From positions 124,001 through 188,000 of the forward strand of contig JAFDXR010000010.1 in the NCBI GenBank assembly GCA_018267825.1: a stretch of DNA of 64,000 nt. Reading direction: 5' to 3'. Positions 52,304-61,712 of this stretch are shown piece by piece. Position 1 is the first letter of the stretch. Each line of letters begins with the position of its first letter. The notes below the pieces were generated by a model that was not told the origin of the DNA, made no database searches, and worked only from the letters and a program-made list of their open reading frames with translations. A program made the position numbers and the translations under genes. This stretch comes from Bacteroidota bacterium. GTDB taxonomy: Bacteria > Bacteroidota > Bacteroidia > B-17B0 > Aurantibacillaceae.

Positions 52304-53476
52304 TTAAATGAGGGCTTTTGCCATCAGGCGGGTTTCCAGGTCACAGGCTACATACTCTTCGTAGGCCGGTGTATTCACAAAGCTGGTTTTAGCCAGGCAG
52401 GTTTCAATGATATCGCTCATTTGCAGAAAACCAACACGTTCCTCCAGAAAGGCATGCACCACCACTTCGTTGGCGGCATTGAGCACACAAGGCATGTTGC
52501 CGCCTTTATGCATGGCATCAAAAGCCAGGGCCAGGTTGCGGAATGTGCCGAGGTCGGGTTTTTCGAAACTCAGGTTCGGGTAATTTATAAAATCGAAGCG
52601 CGGAAAGGTATTTTTAAGGCGTTGCGGATAAGCCATGGCATATTGTATCGGCAATTTCATATCCGGCAATCCCATCTGGGCTTTTATGCTTCCATCTTCA
52701 AACTGCACCAGGCTGTGAATAATACTTTGCGGGTGTACAATCACATCGATTTGCGAAGGTTTCAGGTTAAAGAGCCATTTGGCCTCAATCACCTCAAGGC
52801 CTTTGTTCATAAGGCTTGCAGAGTCGATCGTGATTTTGGCGCCCATGGTCCAGTTGGGATGGCGCAGGGCCTGTTCACGGGTTACGGTTTGCAAAAATGA
52901 AATGTCTTTACCGCGGAAAGGGCCGCCACTGGCAGTCAAATATATTTTCTCAATGGGGTTTTCCCATTCGCCCGCCAGGCATTGAAAAATAGCGGAATGT
53001 TCCGAATCTACCGGGTATATATTCACGCCGTGCTCCATAGCCAGGCGCGTTACAAGATCGCCTGCAACTACCAGCGTTTCCTTATTGGCCAGCGCAATAT
53101 GCTTACGGTGCCTGATGGCATTGATGGTGGAGGCCAGTCCGGCATAGCCTACAATAGCAGCCAATACCATATCAATGGTTTCCATTTCCACGATCTGCTC
53201 AATGGCCTTAGGGCCTGCAAATACCTTGATGTCGTGCTCAAACAGGGTATCCTTCACCAGTTTATACTTGCTTTCGTCGCCAATAACCACAGCATTGGGT
53301 TTAAACTCAAGGGCCTGTGTAATGAGTAAGTCGGCATTGGAATGTGCTACCAGTACTTCGGCTGTAAAATGATCAGGGTTTTCACGTATCACATCAAGGG
53401 CCTGGGTGCCGATGCTGCCGGTAGAACCCATAATGGCAATGCGCTTTGGTACAATTTGGTGATCTGGTGCAGACAT
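52304..53476 (-). CDS. dxr: 1-deoxy-D-xylulose 5-phosphate reductoisomerase
   Basis: A 390-residue enzyme that converts DXP to 2-C-methyl-D-erythritol 4-phosphate with NADPH, the committed step of the MEP isoprenoid pathway in the cytoplasm. The NADPH loop IMGSTGSIGTQALDVI is near the N-terminus. The metal and substrate motifs PVDSEHSAIFQCL, TASGGPFRG, TIDSASLMNKGLEVIEA and VHPQSIIHSLVQF are complete, as is the C-terminal helical part. Length is normal. A small lipoprotein gene starts just upstream (24 bp), and rseP follows after 113 bp on the same strand. Confidence 0.97.
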   Translation of the reverse strand: MSAPDHQIVPKRIAIMGSTGSIGTQALDVIRENPDHFTAEVLVAHSNADLLITQALEFKPNAVVIGDESKYKLVKDTLFEHDIKVFAGPKAIEQIVEMETIDMVLAAIVGYAGLASTINAIRHRKHIALANKETLVVAGDLVTRLAMEHGVNIYPVDSEHSAIFQCLAGEWENPIEKIYLTASGGPFRGKDISFLQTVTREQALRHPNWTMGAKITIDSASLMNKGLEVIEAKWLFNLKPSQIDVIVHPQSIIHSLVQFEDGSIKAQMGLPDMKLPIQYAMAYPQRLKNTFPRFDFINYPNLSFEKPDLGTFRNLALAFDAMHKGGNMPCVLNAANEVVVHAFLEERVGFLQMSDIIETCLAKTSFVNTPAYEEYVACDLETRLMAKALI

Positions 53477-53499
53477 AATGCCGGAGGTGATAAAAGTGA

Positions 53500-53634
53500 C
53501 TAGTGTTTTTTCTTTTTATGACTGAATGACGGACAGGTATCGCAACCGTTTTTAGGACGAAACAGGAAACAACCGGAGCATAGCAGGGATGCTGCCAATG
53601 CTGCAATAATCAGGGTGTATGCCGAGCGTTTCAT
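53500..53634 (-). CDS. Small Cys-rich lipoprotein (44 residues)
   Basis: A short gene between dxr and the divergent mlaE: starts MKRSAYTLIIAALAASLLCS, lipobox Cys in LCSGC, then FLFRPKNGCDTCPSFSHKKK with a basic end. A signal peptide, a lipobox, a CxxC and a Lys-rich tail are too ordered for chance. Similar tiny lipoproteins ending CPxFS plus basic residues occur in other Bacteroidota in my recollection. The gene probably shares a transcript with dxr, whose start lies 24 bp downstream. Role unknown. Confidence 0.7.
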   Translation of the reverse strand: MKRSAYTLIIAALAASLLCSGCFLFRPKNGCDTCPSFSHKKKKH

Positions 53635-53708
53635 AATCTGTGTAACGGAGTATCGAACAGTAACAAAGATATGGTTTAATTTTAGTATCTTAGCGTTCCT
53701 GTATACGT

Positions 53709-54449
53709 ATGACTTTGTTTTTTCATTTCGGCCGCTACTTTCTGCTTATTAAACGCACGTTTAGCAAGCCTGAAAAGCTATCGGTTTACTGGCGTCAGAT
53801 TGTGCATGAGATCAATAATATCGGCATCACTTCCTTGCCGATCATTGCTATTATTTCCTTTTTCATGGGTGGGGTTATTACCATCCAGGCTGCATTCGGA
53901 TTCACAAGTCCTATCGTGCCGCTTTATGCAGTTGGTTTCACAACACGCGAATCCATGCTGCTGGAGTTTTGCCCAACCATTATGAGTCTCATCCTGGCCG
54001 GTAAAATAGGATCCAATATAGCTTCGGAGATTGGCGCCATGCGTATTACCGAGCAGATTGATGCGCTCGAAATCATGGGGATCAATTCAGCAGGATACCT
54101 TATTCTGCCTAAGGTGGCCGGAGGTATTCTTATTCTGCCTTTCCTTATTGCCATCAGTATGTTTCTTGGTATTTACGGGGGTTACGTTATGGGTATCGCC
54201 ACCCATGCCTGTACGTCTTATGAGTATATTTTCGGAATCCAGGCTTTCTTTGAACCCTGGAAACTCTGGTACTCCTTTACAAAGGTGATTGTGTTTGCCT
54301 TCATCATTACATCCGTGGCATCTTACTTCGGTTACTTTACACAGGGTGGTGCCCTCGAAGTGGGCCGCTCCAGTACAAATGCAGTTGTATACAGCAGCAT
54401 CCTCATTCTTATTTTCAACTTCCTCCTCACGCAGTTATTCCTCACATGA
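53709..54449 (+). CDS. mlaE: MlaE-family ABC transporter permease
   Basis: A 246-residue inner-membrane permease of the MCE/Mla lipid transport type. It has several hydrophobic helices and the family motif region LEFCPTIMSLILAGKIGSNI, ASEIGAMRITEQIDALEIMG and PKVAGGILILPFLI. It partners with the ATPase encoded next, whose start overlaps its stop (ATGA). The complex moves phospholipids between the membranes to keep outer-membrane asymmetry. The MCE substrate-binding protein (MlaD-like) that usually completes the set is not in this window. Confidence 0.93.
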   Translation: MTLFFHFGRYFLLIKRTFSKPEKLSVYWRQIVHEINNIGITSLPIIAIISFFMGGVITIQAAFGFTSPIVPLYAVGFTTRESMLLEFCPTIMSLILAGKIGSNIASEIGAMRITEQIDALEIMGINSAGYLILPKVAGGILILPFLIAISMFLGIYGGYVMGIATHACTSYEYIFGIQAFFEPWKLWYSFTKVIVFAFIITSVASYFGYFTQGGALEVGRSSTNAVVYSSILILIFNFLLTQLFLT

Positions 54450-55210
54450 TCGAGATTCGTAACATATCAAAGAGTTTTGGCGACAGGCTGGTGGTGAATG
54501 ACGTATCGTTTACTTTCGAGCAGGGCAAAACCAATCTCATTATCGGGGAAAGCGGTAGTGGAAAAACAACCATTCTGAAACTGATGGTGGGACTTCATAG
54601 CATTGATTCAGGCGAGGTGTTGTATGACGGGAAAAATTTCCCGAAGCTTCCGGAAAAAGAAAAACAGGAAGTACGCCAGGATATTGGCATGTTATTTCAG
54701 GGCGGTGCATTGTTCGATTCATTAACGGTCGAAGAAAATGTGCGATTTCCGCTGGATATGTTTACGGCCATGAGTCGTGAAGAAAAAAACGAACGTGTAA
54801 ATTTTTGCCTGTCGCGCGTGCAGCTCGAGGGTCGCAATAATCTGTATCCGGGCGAGCTGTCGGGAGGTATGAAAAAACGGGCGGCTCTGGCACGTGCCAT
54901 TGCCAATAATCCGAAGTACCTGTTTTGCGATGAACCGAACTCCGGCCTGGACCCTAAGACATCGATCGTTATTGATCAGCTGATCAAACAGATTACAGAA
55001 GAGCTGAACATGACAACCATTGTGATCACACACGATATGAACTCGGTGATCGAGATCGGTCAGAAGATTATGTATATCTATAAAGGAAAGAACTGGTGGG
55101 CCGGTAACAGCAAAGGAATACTGAAAACCGATAATAAAGAACTGATAGACTTCGTATTTGCTTCCGGCTTTATGAAAGAAATTTATGATGCTGTTAAGAA
55201 TAAAGACTGA
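54446..55210 (+). CDS. mlaF: MlaF-family ABC transporter ATP-binding protein
   Basis: A 254-residue ATPase. Walker A GESGSGKTT lies at residues 34-42, the Q-loop at MLFQGGALFDSL, the signature LSGGMKKRAALARA and Walker B YLFCDEPNSGLD, with the H-loop in IVITHDM. The M-K-K-R after the signature and FQGGALFDSLTV are typical of MlaF. The start overlaps the mlaE stop by 4 bp. A strong terminator follows, so mlaEF is a two-gene operon here. Confidence 0.94.
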   Translation: MIEIRNISKSFGDRLVVNDVSFTFEQGKTNLIIGESGSGKTTILKLMVGLHSIDSGEVLYDGKNFPKLPEKEKQEVRQDIGMLFQGGALFDSLTVEENVRFPLDMFTAMSREEKNERVNFCLSRVQLEGRNNLYPGELSGGMKKRAALARAIANNPKYLFCDEPNSGLDPKTSIVIDQLIKQITEELNMTTIVITHDMNSVIEIGQKIMYIYKGKNWWAGNSKGILKTDNKELIDFVFASGFMKEIYDAVKNKD

Positions 55211-55230
55211 TACGATTTTGTGCTACAATG

Positions 55231-55262
55231 AAAAAGCCATCCTTTTCGGGATGGCTTTTTTA
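55231..55262. terminator. Bidirectional terminator between mlaF and the convergent gene
   Basis: Perfect 12-bp stem AAAAAGCCATCC / GGATGGCTTTTT with a 6-base loop, followed by T on both strands. Confidence 0.92.
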
Positions 55263-55277
55263 TGGGCACTGATTCTG

Positions 55278-55754
55278 TTACTCTTTATCGTCAATAAGAT
55301 CTTCAGTCGGCACACCTTCTGCTTTACTTTTGGTAGCCGTCGTGCTGGCTTTGCCTGGTTGCTGATTTTTGTCTTTGGCCATGGCTTTCAGTTTTTCAAC
55401 CTGCTCAGGCGTTAATGAGGCTATCACATTTTTGCGATATTCTTTTTTTACAACGCCGATTTCTTTTTGTGCAGCTTCGCGGTTTTCAGGTTGCCCTTTG
55501 TATTTTTCGCGAATCTCGTCAGACTTCTTCACTTTATCTAAGGCGAGTTCGTAAATTTTAGCTTTCTGATCGTCGGTCAGTGTTACCAGGTTGTTTAGTT
55601 TGTCGACATTGGTCTGCGCTTTCTGCTCAGGTGTTTTCTCCTGTTTGGCAGGCTGATCGGTACGGGTACCGGCCGGGTTACGTTGCTGAACCTGTGCGTT
55701 GGTAGTGAGTGTAAGCCCTGCTAAGGCAATGGCACATACGATTACTTTTTTCAT
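55278..55754 (-). CDS. Small periplasmic helical protein (Spy/LTXXQ-like)
   Basis: A 158-residue exported protein; the ATG at 55754 gives the signal peptide KKVIVCAIALAGLTLTTNAQ. The mature part is highly charged and helical, with LTDDQKAKIYELALDKVKKS and ASLTPEQVEKLKAMAKD, two LTxxQ-type motifs of the Spy/CpxP group of periplasmic proteins. A low-complexity tail follows (QQPGKASTTATKSKAEG). Spy-like proteins act as periplasmic chaperones or stress sensors; whether this one does is inferred. It has its own strong promoter. Confidence 0.75.
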   Translation of the reverse strand: MKKVIVCAIALAGLTLTTNAQVQQRNPAGTRTDQPAKQEKTPEQKAQTNVDKLNNLVTLTDDQKAKIYELALDKVKKSDEIREKYKGQPENREAAQKEIGVVKKEYRKNVIASLTPEQVEKLKAMAKDKNQQPGKASTTATKSKAEGVPTEDLIDDKE

Positions 55755-55805
55755 GGGTTGGATGTATTTTAAATTGGTTGGTTTCTGCAAAATCAAATGC
55801 TGTAC

Positions 55806-55813
55806 CAAAGATA
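55806..55813 (-). promoter_or_regulatory. Promoter (TTG-N18-TATCTTTG) of the LTXXQ-like gene
   Basis: On the minus strand TATCTTTG is preceded by TTG at 55834-55832 with 18 bp between. The start codon lies ~50 bp downstream. Confidence 0.65.
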
Positions 55814-55880
55814 GGAAATCAACAGAGCCACCAAAATCTTACTAAACTTTACTTGATAGGTAAGTGAAAAACTTCAGCAC

Positions 55881-58800
55881 CTAAACCAACAGCATGATCT
55901 TTTCGAGTATGTGGCGGGCCTTATCAATGCTCTCAACCGACTCGATGGTGAGCCAGAGTTTATTGTTCTGTTCCTTGAGTTTCGATTGCATAGGGTGTTT
56001 CTGTGCATAGGCAAGCGCCGCTTTAAACATAGGCGAATTGTAATAGTCGCTATCCTGTTTGCTCAAGAAATAAGCCAGCATCTTCTGATTTTTGAGCACT
56101 ATTTTTTCGAAGCCCAGCGACATGGCAACCCAGCGCATCCGCACCACATTAATGAGCTCAGCTACCTCTGTAGGCAAAGGGCCGAAACGATCGCGCAGAT
56201 TTGTTTCGTAGGTCAGAAGCTCTTCTTCTTTGGTGATGTTGTCGAGCTCGCGATAGAGCAGCAGGCGTTCTGTTAAGTTTGATACATAGCTTTCCGGGAT
56301 CAGCAACTGAAGGTCTGTATCAATGGTTGTTTCTCTTACAAACTGCCTGGAGAATACAGACTTATCAGTATTTTCGAGGTTTTCATTTTCAACAGACTGT
56401 TTGTACCAGTCTTCCTGCTTGAGTTCTTCAATGGCTTCATTCAGTATTTTCATATAGGTTTCAAAACCCATATCGTTGATAAAACCACTCTGCTCGCCAC
56501 CCAGCAGATTTCCGGCTCCCCGGATATCAAGATCGCGCATCGCAATCTGGAAACCACTTCCGAGGTCGCTGAATTCGACCAGTGCGGTGAGCCGCTTACG
56601 GGCTTCGTTGGTGAGATTAATAAACGGAGGAGTAAGCAGGTAGCAAAATGCTTTTTTATTACTCCGGCCCACACGTCCCCGCATCTGGTGAAGATCGCTG
56701 AGTCCGAAGTTTTGTGCGTCATTAATGATAATGGTATTGGCATTGCTGATATCAAGTCCCGATTCAATAATGGTTGTTGCCACAAGTATATCATAATCGC
56801 CTTCAATAAACCCAAGCATAATATCCTCGAGCTTGTCGCCATCCATTTGTCCGTGCCCGATAGCAATGCGGGCCTCCGGCACCAGGCGCTGCAAAATGCC
56901 AGCTACCTCCGCAATGTTCTGTACCTTATTATGCACAAAGAAAACCTGCCCGCCGCGACTTAATTCATAAGCAATGGCATCGCGGATAATTTCTTCGTTG
57001 AAAGGCTGTAGTTCTGTTTGTACCGGGTAACGATTCGGCGGTGGTGTACTGATCACCGATAAATCGCGGGCTCCCATCAGGCTGAACTGCAGGGTGCGTG
57101 GAATAGGTGTGGCTGTAAGCGTGAGTGTATCGACAGTGGTTTTAAAAGTTTTCAGTTTGTCCTTAACACCCACACCAAACTTCTGTTCTTCGTCAATAAT
57201 GAGCAACCCAAGGTTTTTGAATTTCACATCCTTGCTCACAATTTTATGCGTGCCGATTAAAATATCGATTTTTCCTTCGGCCAGTTTGGCCAGTGTTTCC
57301 TTCTGCTGTTTGGCCGAACGGAATCGGTTTATAAAATCAATATTGCAGGGTAAACCTTTGAGTCGTTCGGAAAACGTTTTGTAATGCTGGTAGGCCAGTA
57401 TGGTGGTTGGTACAAGCACTGCTACCTGCTTGCTGTCGCACACAGCCTTGAAAGCGGCGCGCACGGCAATTTCGGTTTTGCCGAAACCCACATCTCCGCA
57501 CACGAGACGATCCATGGGGTGTGGTTTTTCCATGTCGCGTTTTACATCGGCTGTTACCTTTACCTGGTCGGGCGTGTCCTCGTATATAAACGATGCTTCG
57601 AGTTCATGCTGCAGGTAATTGTCTTTCGGAAATGCATGTCCCTCCTGGGCTTTACGCTGCGCATATAGTTTGATGAGGTCGTATGCAACCTCTTTCACCT
57701 TGCGTTTTGTCTTTTGCTTCAGGGTGCTCCAGGTTGTGCTGCCAAGTTTATCAATGCGTGGCACGTTGCCTTCCTTACCGGTATATTTACTGATGCGGTG
57801 CAGGCTGTGAATACTCACATACAGGAAGTCATTATCTTTGTATACGAGCTTTACGGCTTCCTGTTCCTTGCCATTCACATGGAGTTTCACAAGTCCTCCG
57901 AAGCGCCCGATTCCATGATCAATGTGTGTTACGAAATCGCCCGGTGCCAGTGTCAGAATTTCTTTAATGGTAAGAGCCTCTGCCGTTTTATAGCGGTTCT
58001 CTTTCAAATGAAAGCGGTGGTAGCGTTCAAAAATCTGGTGATCCGTATAAACCGCAATCTTCAGTTCGTGATCTATAAACCCCTCATGAATATTGATGTT
58101 CACATGCTCAATGAGTGTTTCGGCTGTACGGTGTTCGCGGGCCAGGAGATCATTGAAAATAGTATGAAGGCGCTCTGCCTGTTTGGCATTGTCGGTGGCC
58201 AGGTAATTTTTATAACCCTTTGTCCGGTTCTCTTTCAGGTTATTGATCAGCAGTTCGAAATTCTTGTTGAACTGCGGTTGTGGCGATTCCTGGAATAAAA
58301 TGCTGTCTGCCCCAAGTGTGGAGTGAACACCGAACTCAAAAATAGTATAGGGTTTTAAAAGTTCCAGGAGTTGTTTGCCGGTGATATAGAGTTCCGAAGG
58401 CTCCAGGTGCTTTATTTCGCCGCTGAGCTGCAGGTAAGCCTTTTCAGCTTTGTCAAAATATTTATCGGCCAGGTCGGAAGCCAGTGTCATATCATCAAAG
58501 CACAGGACCATATCGCGTTGCAGGTAATCGGTGATCGGGTGGCGGGTTTCAATAACCTGGTGCGATTGTATGTTCGGAATGATCGTTACAAAATCATACT
58601 GATGATTGGAAAGTTGCGTGGCGGGATCAAAGGTTTTAATGGCATCCACGTCGTTTCCGAAAAGTTCAATCCGGTATGGCAGATCATGGGCAAATGAATA
58701 CACATCCACAATGCCCCCACGGATTGAATATTGCCCGGGCTCTACAACAAAGTCGACGAGTTCGAAATCATAGCCCTGCAAAAACTCCTGGATAAACTCC

Positions 58801-59234
58801 AGGCTCAGCTTTTCACCTTTACGGATCAGTAAGGTGTTTTTACTGAGAGCCTGGCGACTTGCTACTTTCTCTATAAGCGCTGTCGGGTAAGTAACAATCA
58901 CGCCTCTGAAAGTATCCTTGCTCAGCGCGCTTAATGTTTCCGCACGTTCCTGAACACTGGCATTACTTGTTTTTTCTTCTTTGTAGGGAACCTTATAACT
59001 TTCCGGGAAATACAGAATGTTTTTTTCAGGGAGAAGACTTTGCAGGTCATTCAGGATATAAGCGGCTTTCTCCTTGTCGGCGCAAACAATGAAAAAAGTT
59101 TTATCGGTATGCCGGAACAGATCGGCAATCAAAAAAGAAAATGAGGATCCCCGCAAACCTTCGAGAAAAAGGTTCCGATTAAAATCTAATTTTTTTAGAG
59201 CCGCTAAACTCCAAAAAGCCTCTCCGGTCCACAT
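55881..59234 (-). CDS. mfd: Transcription-repair coupling factor Mfd
   Basis: An 1117-residue DNA translocase that removes RNA polymerase stalled at lesions and recruits UvrA. The N-terminal UvrB-like part (FLEGLRGSSFSFLIADLF; YYPESYKVPYKEE-like region) precedes the RNA-polymerase-interacting domain (LAPGDFVTHIDHGIGRFGGL). Then the helicase core: Walker A GDVGFGKTEIAVRA, DEEQKFGV, TATPIPRTLQ, and QMRGRVGRSNKKAFCYLL. The C-terminal TRCF domain (LTERLLLYRELDNI, LRDRFGPLPTEV) is complete. Length is normal. It is a single gene on the minus strand. Confidence 0.97.
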   Translation of the reverse strand: MWTGEAFWSLAALKKLDFNRNLFLEGLRGSSFSFLIADLFRHTDKTFFIVCADKEKAAYILNDLQSLLPEKNILYFPESYKVPYKEEKTSNASVQERAETLSALSKDTFRGVIVTYPTALIEKVASRQALSKNTLLIRKGEKLSLEFIQEFLQGYDFELVDFVVEPGQYSIRGGIVDVYSFAHDLPYRIELFGNDVDAIKTFDPATQLSNHQYDFVTIIPNIQSHQVIETRHPITDYLQRDMVLCFDDMTLASDLADKYFDKAEKAYLQLSGEIKHLEPSELYITGKQLLELLKPYTIFEFGVHSTLGADSILFQESPQPQFNKNFELLINNLKENRTKGYKNYLATDNAKQAERLHTIFNDLLAREHRTAETLIEHVNINIHEGFIDHELKIAVYTDHQIFERYHRFHLKENRYKTAEALTIKEILTLAPGDFVTHIDHGIGRFGGLVKLHVNGKEQEAVKLVYKDNDFLYVSIHSLHRISKYTGKEGNVPRIDKLGSTTWSTLKQKTKRKVKEVAYDLIKLYAQRKAQEGHAFPKDNYLQHELEASFIYEDTPDQVKVTADVKRDMEKPHPMDRLVCGDVGFGKTEIAVRAAFKAVCDSKQVAVLVPTTILAYQHYKTFSERLKGLPCNIDFINRFRSAKQQKETLAKLAEGKIDILIGTHKIVSKDVKFKNLGLLIIDEEQKFGVGVKDKLKTFKTTVDTLTLTATPIPRTLQFSLMGARDLSVISTPPPNRYPVQTELQPFNEEIIRDAIAYELSRGGQVFFVHNKVQNIAEVAGILQRLVPEARIAIGHGQMDGDKLEDIMLGFIEGDYDILVATTIIESGLDISNANTIIINDAQNFGLSDLHQMRGRVGRSNKKAFCYLLTPPFINLTNEARKRLTALVEFSDLGSGFQIAMRDLDIRGAGNLLGGEQSGFINDMGFETYMKILNEAIEELKQEDWYKQSVENENLENTDKSVFSRQFVRETTIDTDLQLLIPESYVSNLTERLLLYRELDNITKEEELLTYETNLRDRFGPLPTEVAELINVVRMRWVAMSLGFEKIVLKNQKMLAYFLSKQDSDYYNSPMFKAALAYAQKHPMQSKLKEQNNKLWLTIESVESIDKARHILEKIMLLV

Positions 59235-59442
59235 AGCAGGCGGTAAATGTACGCTTTTAATGGGCTTATCAATGTTACTATAGTCATTTAAATATTCATA
59301 TCAGCTAAAAAGATGTAGGATTACCATTTTTGTTTTAATATTTTCTAGGCTGTACCTTTTTAAATCATTAAAATTGCATTGTTATTAGGTTAACAAGGCA
59401 ACCAAGAAAAAATTACTTTATATTTTTTTAAACCTCTACACA

Positions 59443-61557
59443 ATGAAAAAACAATTACTTAACATCATGGCTTTGGCGATGGTTACCGGTGCAGCATCTG
59501 CCCAGGTACTTTACAGCGAAAGATTCAATTCGGTTTCGCCGCTTACAAGCTCATCGACGGGCGCATCTGCAGCATATTTATACGGCGATGTCCCATCTTC
59601 TATGTTTACCATTAATAATGGTAACAAAACGGCTACTACATCGGGCTCAAGCGGTGCAACCAATGCTCCATTCTGTAACGCCGGTCAAAGCCAGAAAGCA
59701 TGGTTATCCGAAAAACCATCATCGCTTACTGATACCTTTGCTGTATCAACATCGTGGTTAAACCCTGCCGGGCAAGCTGACATGTGGTTAATTACACCAA
59801 CCATCAGCGGTATCGCCGCCAACACCGTATTAACCTGGGAAGGTCTTGCTCCTGATGGTTCTTACCCGGATGGTTATGAGGTTTATGTAACAACCAATAC
59901 AAGCTCTGCACCTGTTGTAGGTGATTTTACGGCACCGAACATGGTATTCAGCATCGCTTCTGAAGGTAGCAGCGGCTGGAATCAGCATGGCGTATCTTTA
60001 AGCGCTTATGCCGGTCAAAGCATCCGTATCGCTTTCCGTAACCACTCCAACGACATGGATCAGTTATGGTTAGATGATATCGTTGTTCAGAACCTCGCAA
60101 ACGCCCGCGACGTGATGGCTGTATCTGAAGATACATATAAATACACAAGCGTTGGTAGCGGTAACTCTATCATGGCTACTATCAAAAACTTGGGTTATTC
60201 AAACTTAACCAGCGTAGCATTAAGCTACCAGGTTGGTACAGGTTCTGTGGTATCTCAAACATTTGCAGTGTCTCCGTCACTGGGTTACCAGGGATCACAA
60301 CAAATGACCTTTGCTACACCATTCAATACTTCAACAGCCGGATACTACGATGTTAAAGTATGGGTGAGCGGTGTTAACGGTTCAAACGACCAGGTAAATA
60401 CAAACGATACAGCAAAAGGTCCTCTGACAGTTTCTACTGCAGTACCGGCTAAAAAAGTATTCGTTGAAGAATTTACAGGTGCATGGTGCGGCTACTGTCC
60501 TGATGGATACAGCAAACTGCGTGACCTGATCAACTCTGATCCTAACGTATTAACTGCAGCTTTACACGATAACGATAACATGAGCACAACGGAAGGTAAC
60601 AGCCTTATCGCTGACTACGCTTCTGGTTTCCCTGAAGCAGTTGTAGATCAGTATTTCTTTGCCGATAACGGTGAAGTTGGTCTGGATCGCAGCACTTGGG
60701 CCAATTACGCTTCTCAGCGCGAATCAATGGTTGTTCCTGCTACTGTAACTTTCTCTAACGTAACTTACAACAGCGGTACCCGCCAGATTTCTGCTACTGT
60801 AAACACCACTTTCTTAGGTGATGTGAAAGGCGACTACCGCATCAACATGTACGTTATCGAAAACAACGTTTACGGTGATCCTGCTGATCAGACAGATAAC
60901 GACTGGAACCAACACAGCTATTTCTACACAACATCTGGTAGCGAATGGTACCATGTCGGAACAACCGGTTTGGTTTCAGGTCAGTCTTCTACAGCCCTAA
61001 TGTTCCCTAGCCAATACAAACACCAGCATGTGGTTGACAAAATCGCCGGTACTGCTTACGGTACTTCCGGTATCATCCCAATGACAGGTGGAACACAAGG
61101 TCAGACTTACTCTAAAACATATACTTACACACTGCCAACTGCAACAGGAAACGCTTTCCGTTACAATGCAGATAACATTTACCTGGTTGGTATCGTTTAT
61201 GAATACAACTCAAGCAAGTTGAAACGTGCCGTTCTCAACGCTACAGAGGCTAAATTAACTTCTAACCCTGAAACTGTTGGTGTGAAAGAAATCGCTTCAA
61301 CTGTGAAAAGTGCCGTTATTTTCCCGAACCCTGCTACAACATCAACTAACCTGATGATGGATGTAAATACTTCAGGAAATGCTACAATCAGCGTGATCAA
61401 CGTATTAGGCGAAGTTGTTATGACCCAGTCTGCAAGCTTAACTGCAGGTCAGAACAATGTAACCATCAATACTGCTAACCTGGCTGAAGGTACTTACAAT
61501 GTTATTATCGCTACAAAAGAAGGTTCTATCAGCAAAAAACTGAACGTTGTAAGATAA
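59443..61557 (+). CDS. T9SS-exported protein: choice-of-anchor J plus Omp28-like thioredoxin-type domain
   Basis: A 704-residue secreted protein with signal peptide (NIMALAMVTGAASAQ). Residues ~20-205 form a MAM/choice-of-anchor J-like module (RFNSVSPLT, QADMWLITPTISGIAANTVL, HSNDMDQLWLDDIVVQ). A CARDB-like strand domain follows, then an Omp28-related region VFVEEFTGAWCGYCPDGYSK with the CGYC pair at 349-352, a thioredoxin-like active site. The C-terminus is a T9SS type-A sorting domain (IFPNPATTSTNLMMDV, VINVLGEVVMT, LAEGTYNVIIAT, ISKKLNVVR). Surface thiol-disulfide chemistry is possible but not proven. The next gene is separate, beyond a terminator. Confidence 0.9.
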   Translation: MKKQLLNIMALAMVTGAASAQVLYSERFNSVSPLTSSSTGASAAYLYGDVPSSMFTINNGNKTATTSGSSGATNAPFCNAGQSQKAWLSEKPSSLTDTFAVSTSWLNPAGQADMWLITPTISGIAANTVLTWEGLAPDGSYPDGYEVYVTTNTSSAPVVGDFTAPNMVFSIASEGSSGWNQHGVSLSAYAGQSIRIAFRNHSNDMDQLWLDDIVVQNLANARDVMAVSEDTYKYTSVGSGNSIMATIKNLGYSNLTSVALSYQVGTGSVVSQTFAVSPSLGYQGSQQMTFATPFNTSTAGYYDVKVWVSGVNGSNDQVNTNDTAKGPLTVSTAVPAKKVFVEEFTGAWCGYCPDGYSKLRDLINSDPNVLTAALHDNDNMSTTEGNSLIADYASGFPEAVVDQYFFADNGEVGLDRSTWANYASQRESMVVPATVTFSNVTYNSGTRQISATVNTTFLGDVKGDYRINMYVIENNVYGDPADQTDNDWNQHSYFYTTSGSEWYHVGTTGLVSGQSSTALMFPSQYKHQHVVDKIAGTAYGTSGIIPMTGGTQGQTYSKTYTYTLPTATGNAFRYNADNIYLVGIVYEYNSSKLKRAVLNATEAKLTSNPETVGVKEIASTVKSAVIFPNPATTSTNLMMDVNTSGNATISVINVLGEVVMTQSASLTAGQNNVTINTANLAEGTYNVIIATKEGSISKKLNVVR

Positions 61558-61590
61558 TTTAGTGTTGTTTATTTAATGTTTGTTTAGTGA

Positions 61591-61617
61591 AAAGCCCGGC
61601 CATTTGGCCGGGCTTTT
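61591..61617 (+). terminator. Terminator after the Omp28-like gene
   Basis: Perfect 11-bp stem AAAGCCCGGCC / GGCCGGGCTTT with a short ATTT loop and T-run. Confidence 0.92.
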
Positions 61618-61687
61618 TCTTTTTTAGGAATATGATAATAAATCCTAAATATGGCTTAAAACCTTTCAGAAACCGCTTCAGAATGCG

Positions 61688-61695
61688 TATTTTTG
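61688..61695 (+). promoter_or_regulatory. -7 box (TATTTTTG) of the small T9SS protein gene
   Basis: Exact TAnnTTTG match 17 bp before the ATG at 61713; no TTG at the -33 place. Confidence 0.5.
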
Positions 61696-61712
61696 GATAA
61701 ATATAATTGCAT

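Noticed and set aside
53394-53606. 70-residue minus frame overlapping dxr start
   Set aside because: It conflicts with the true small lipoprotein gene at 53500-53634 and with dxr.
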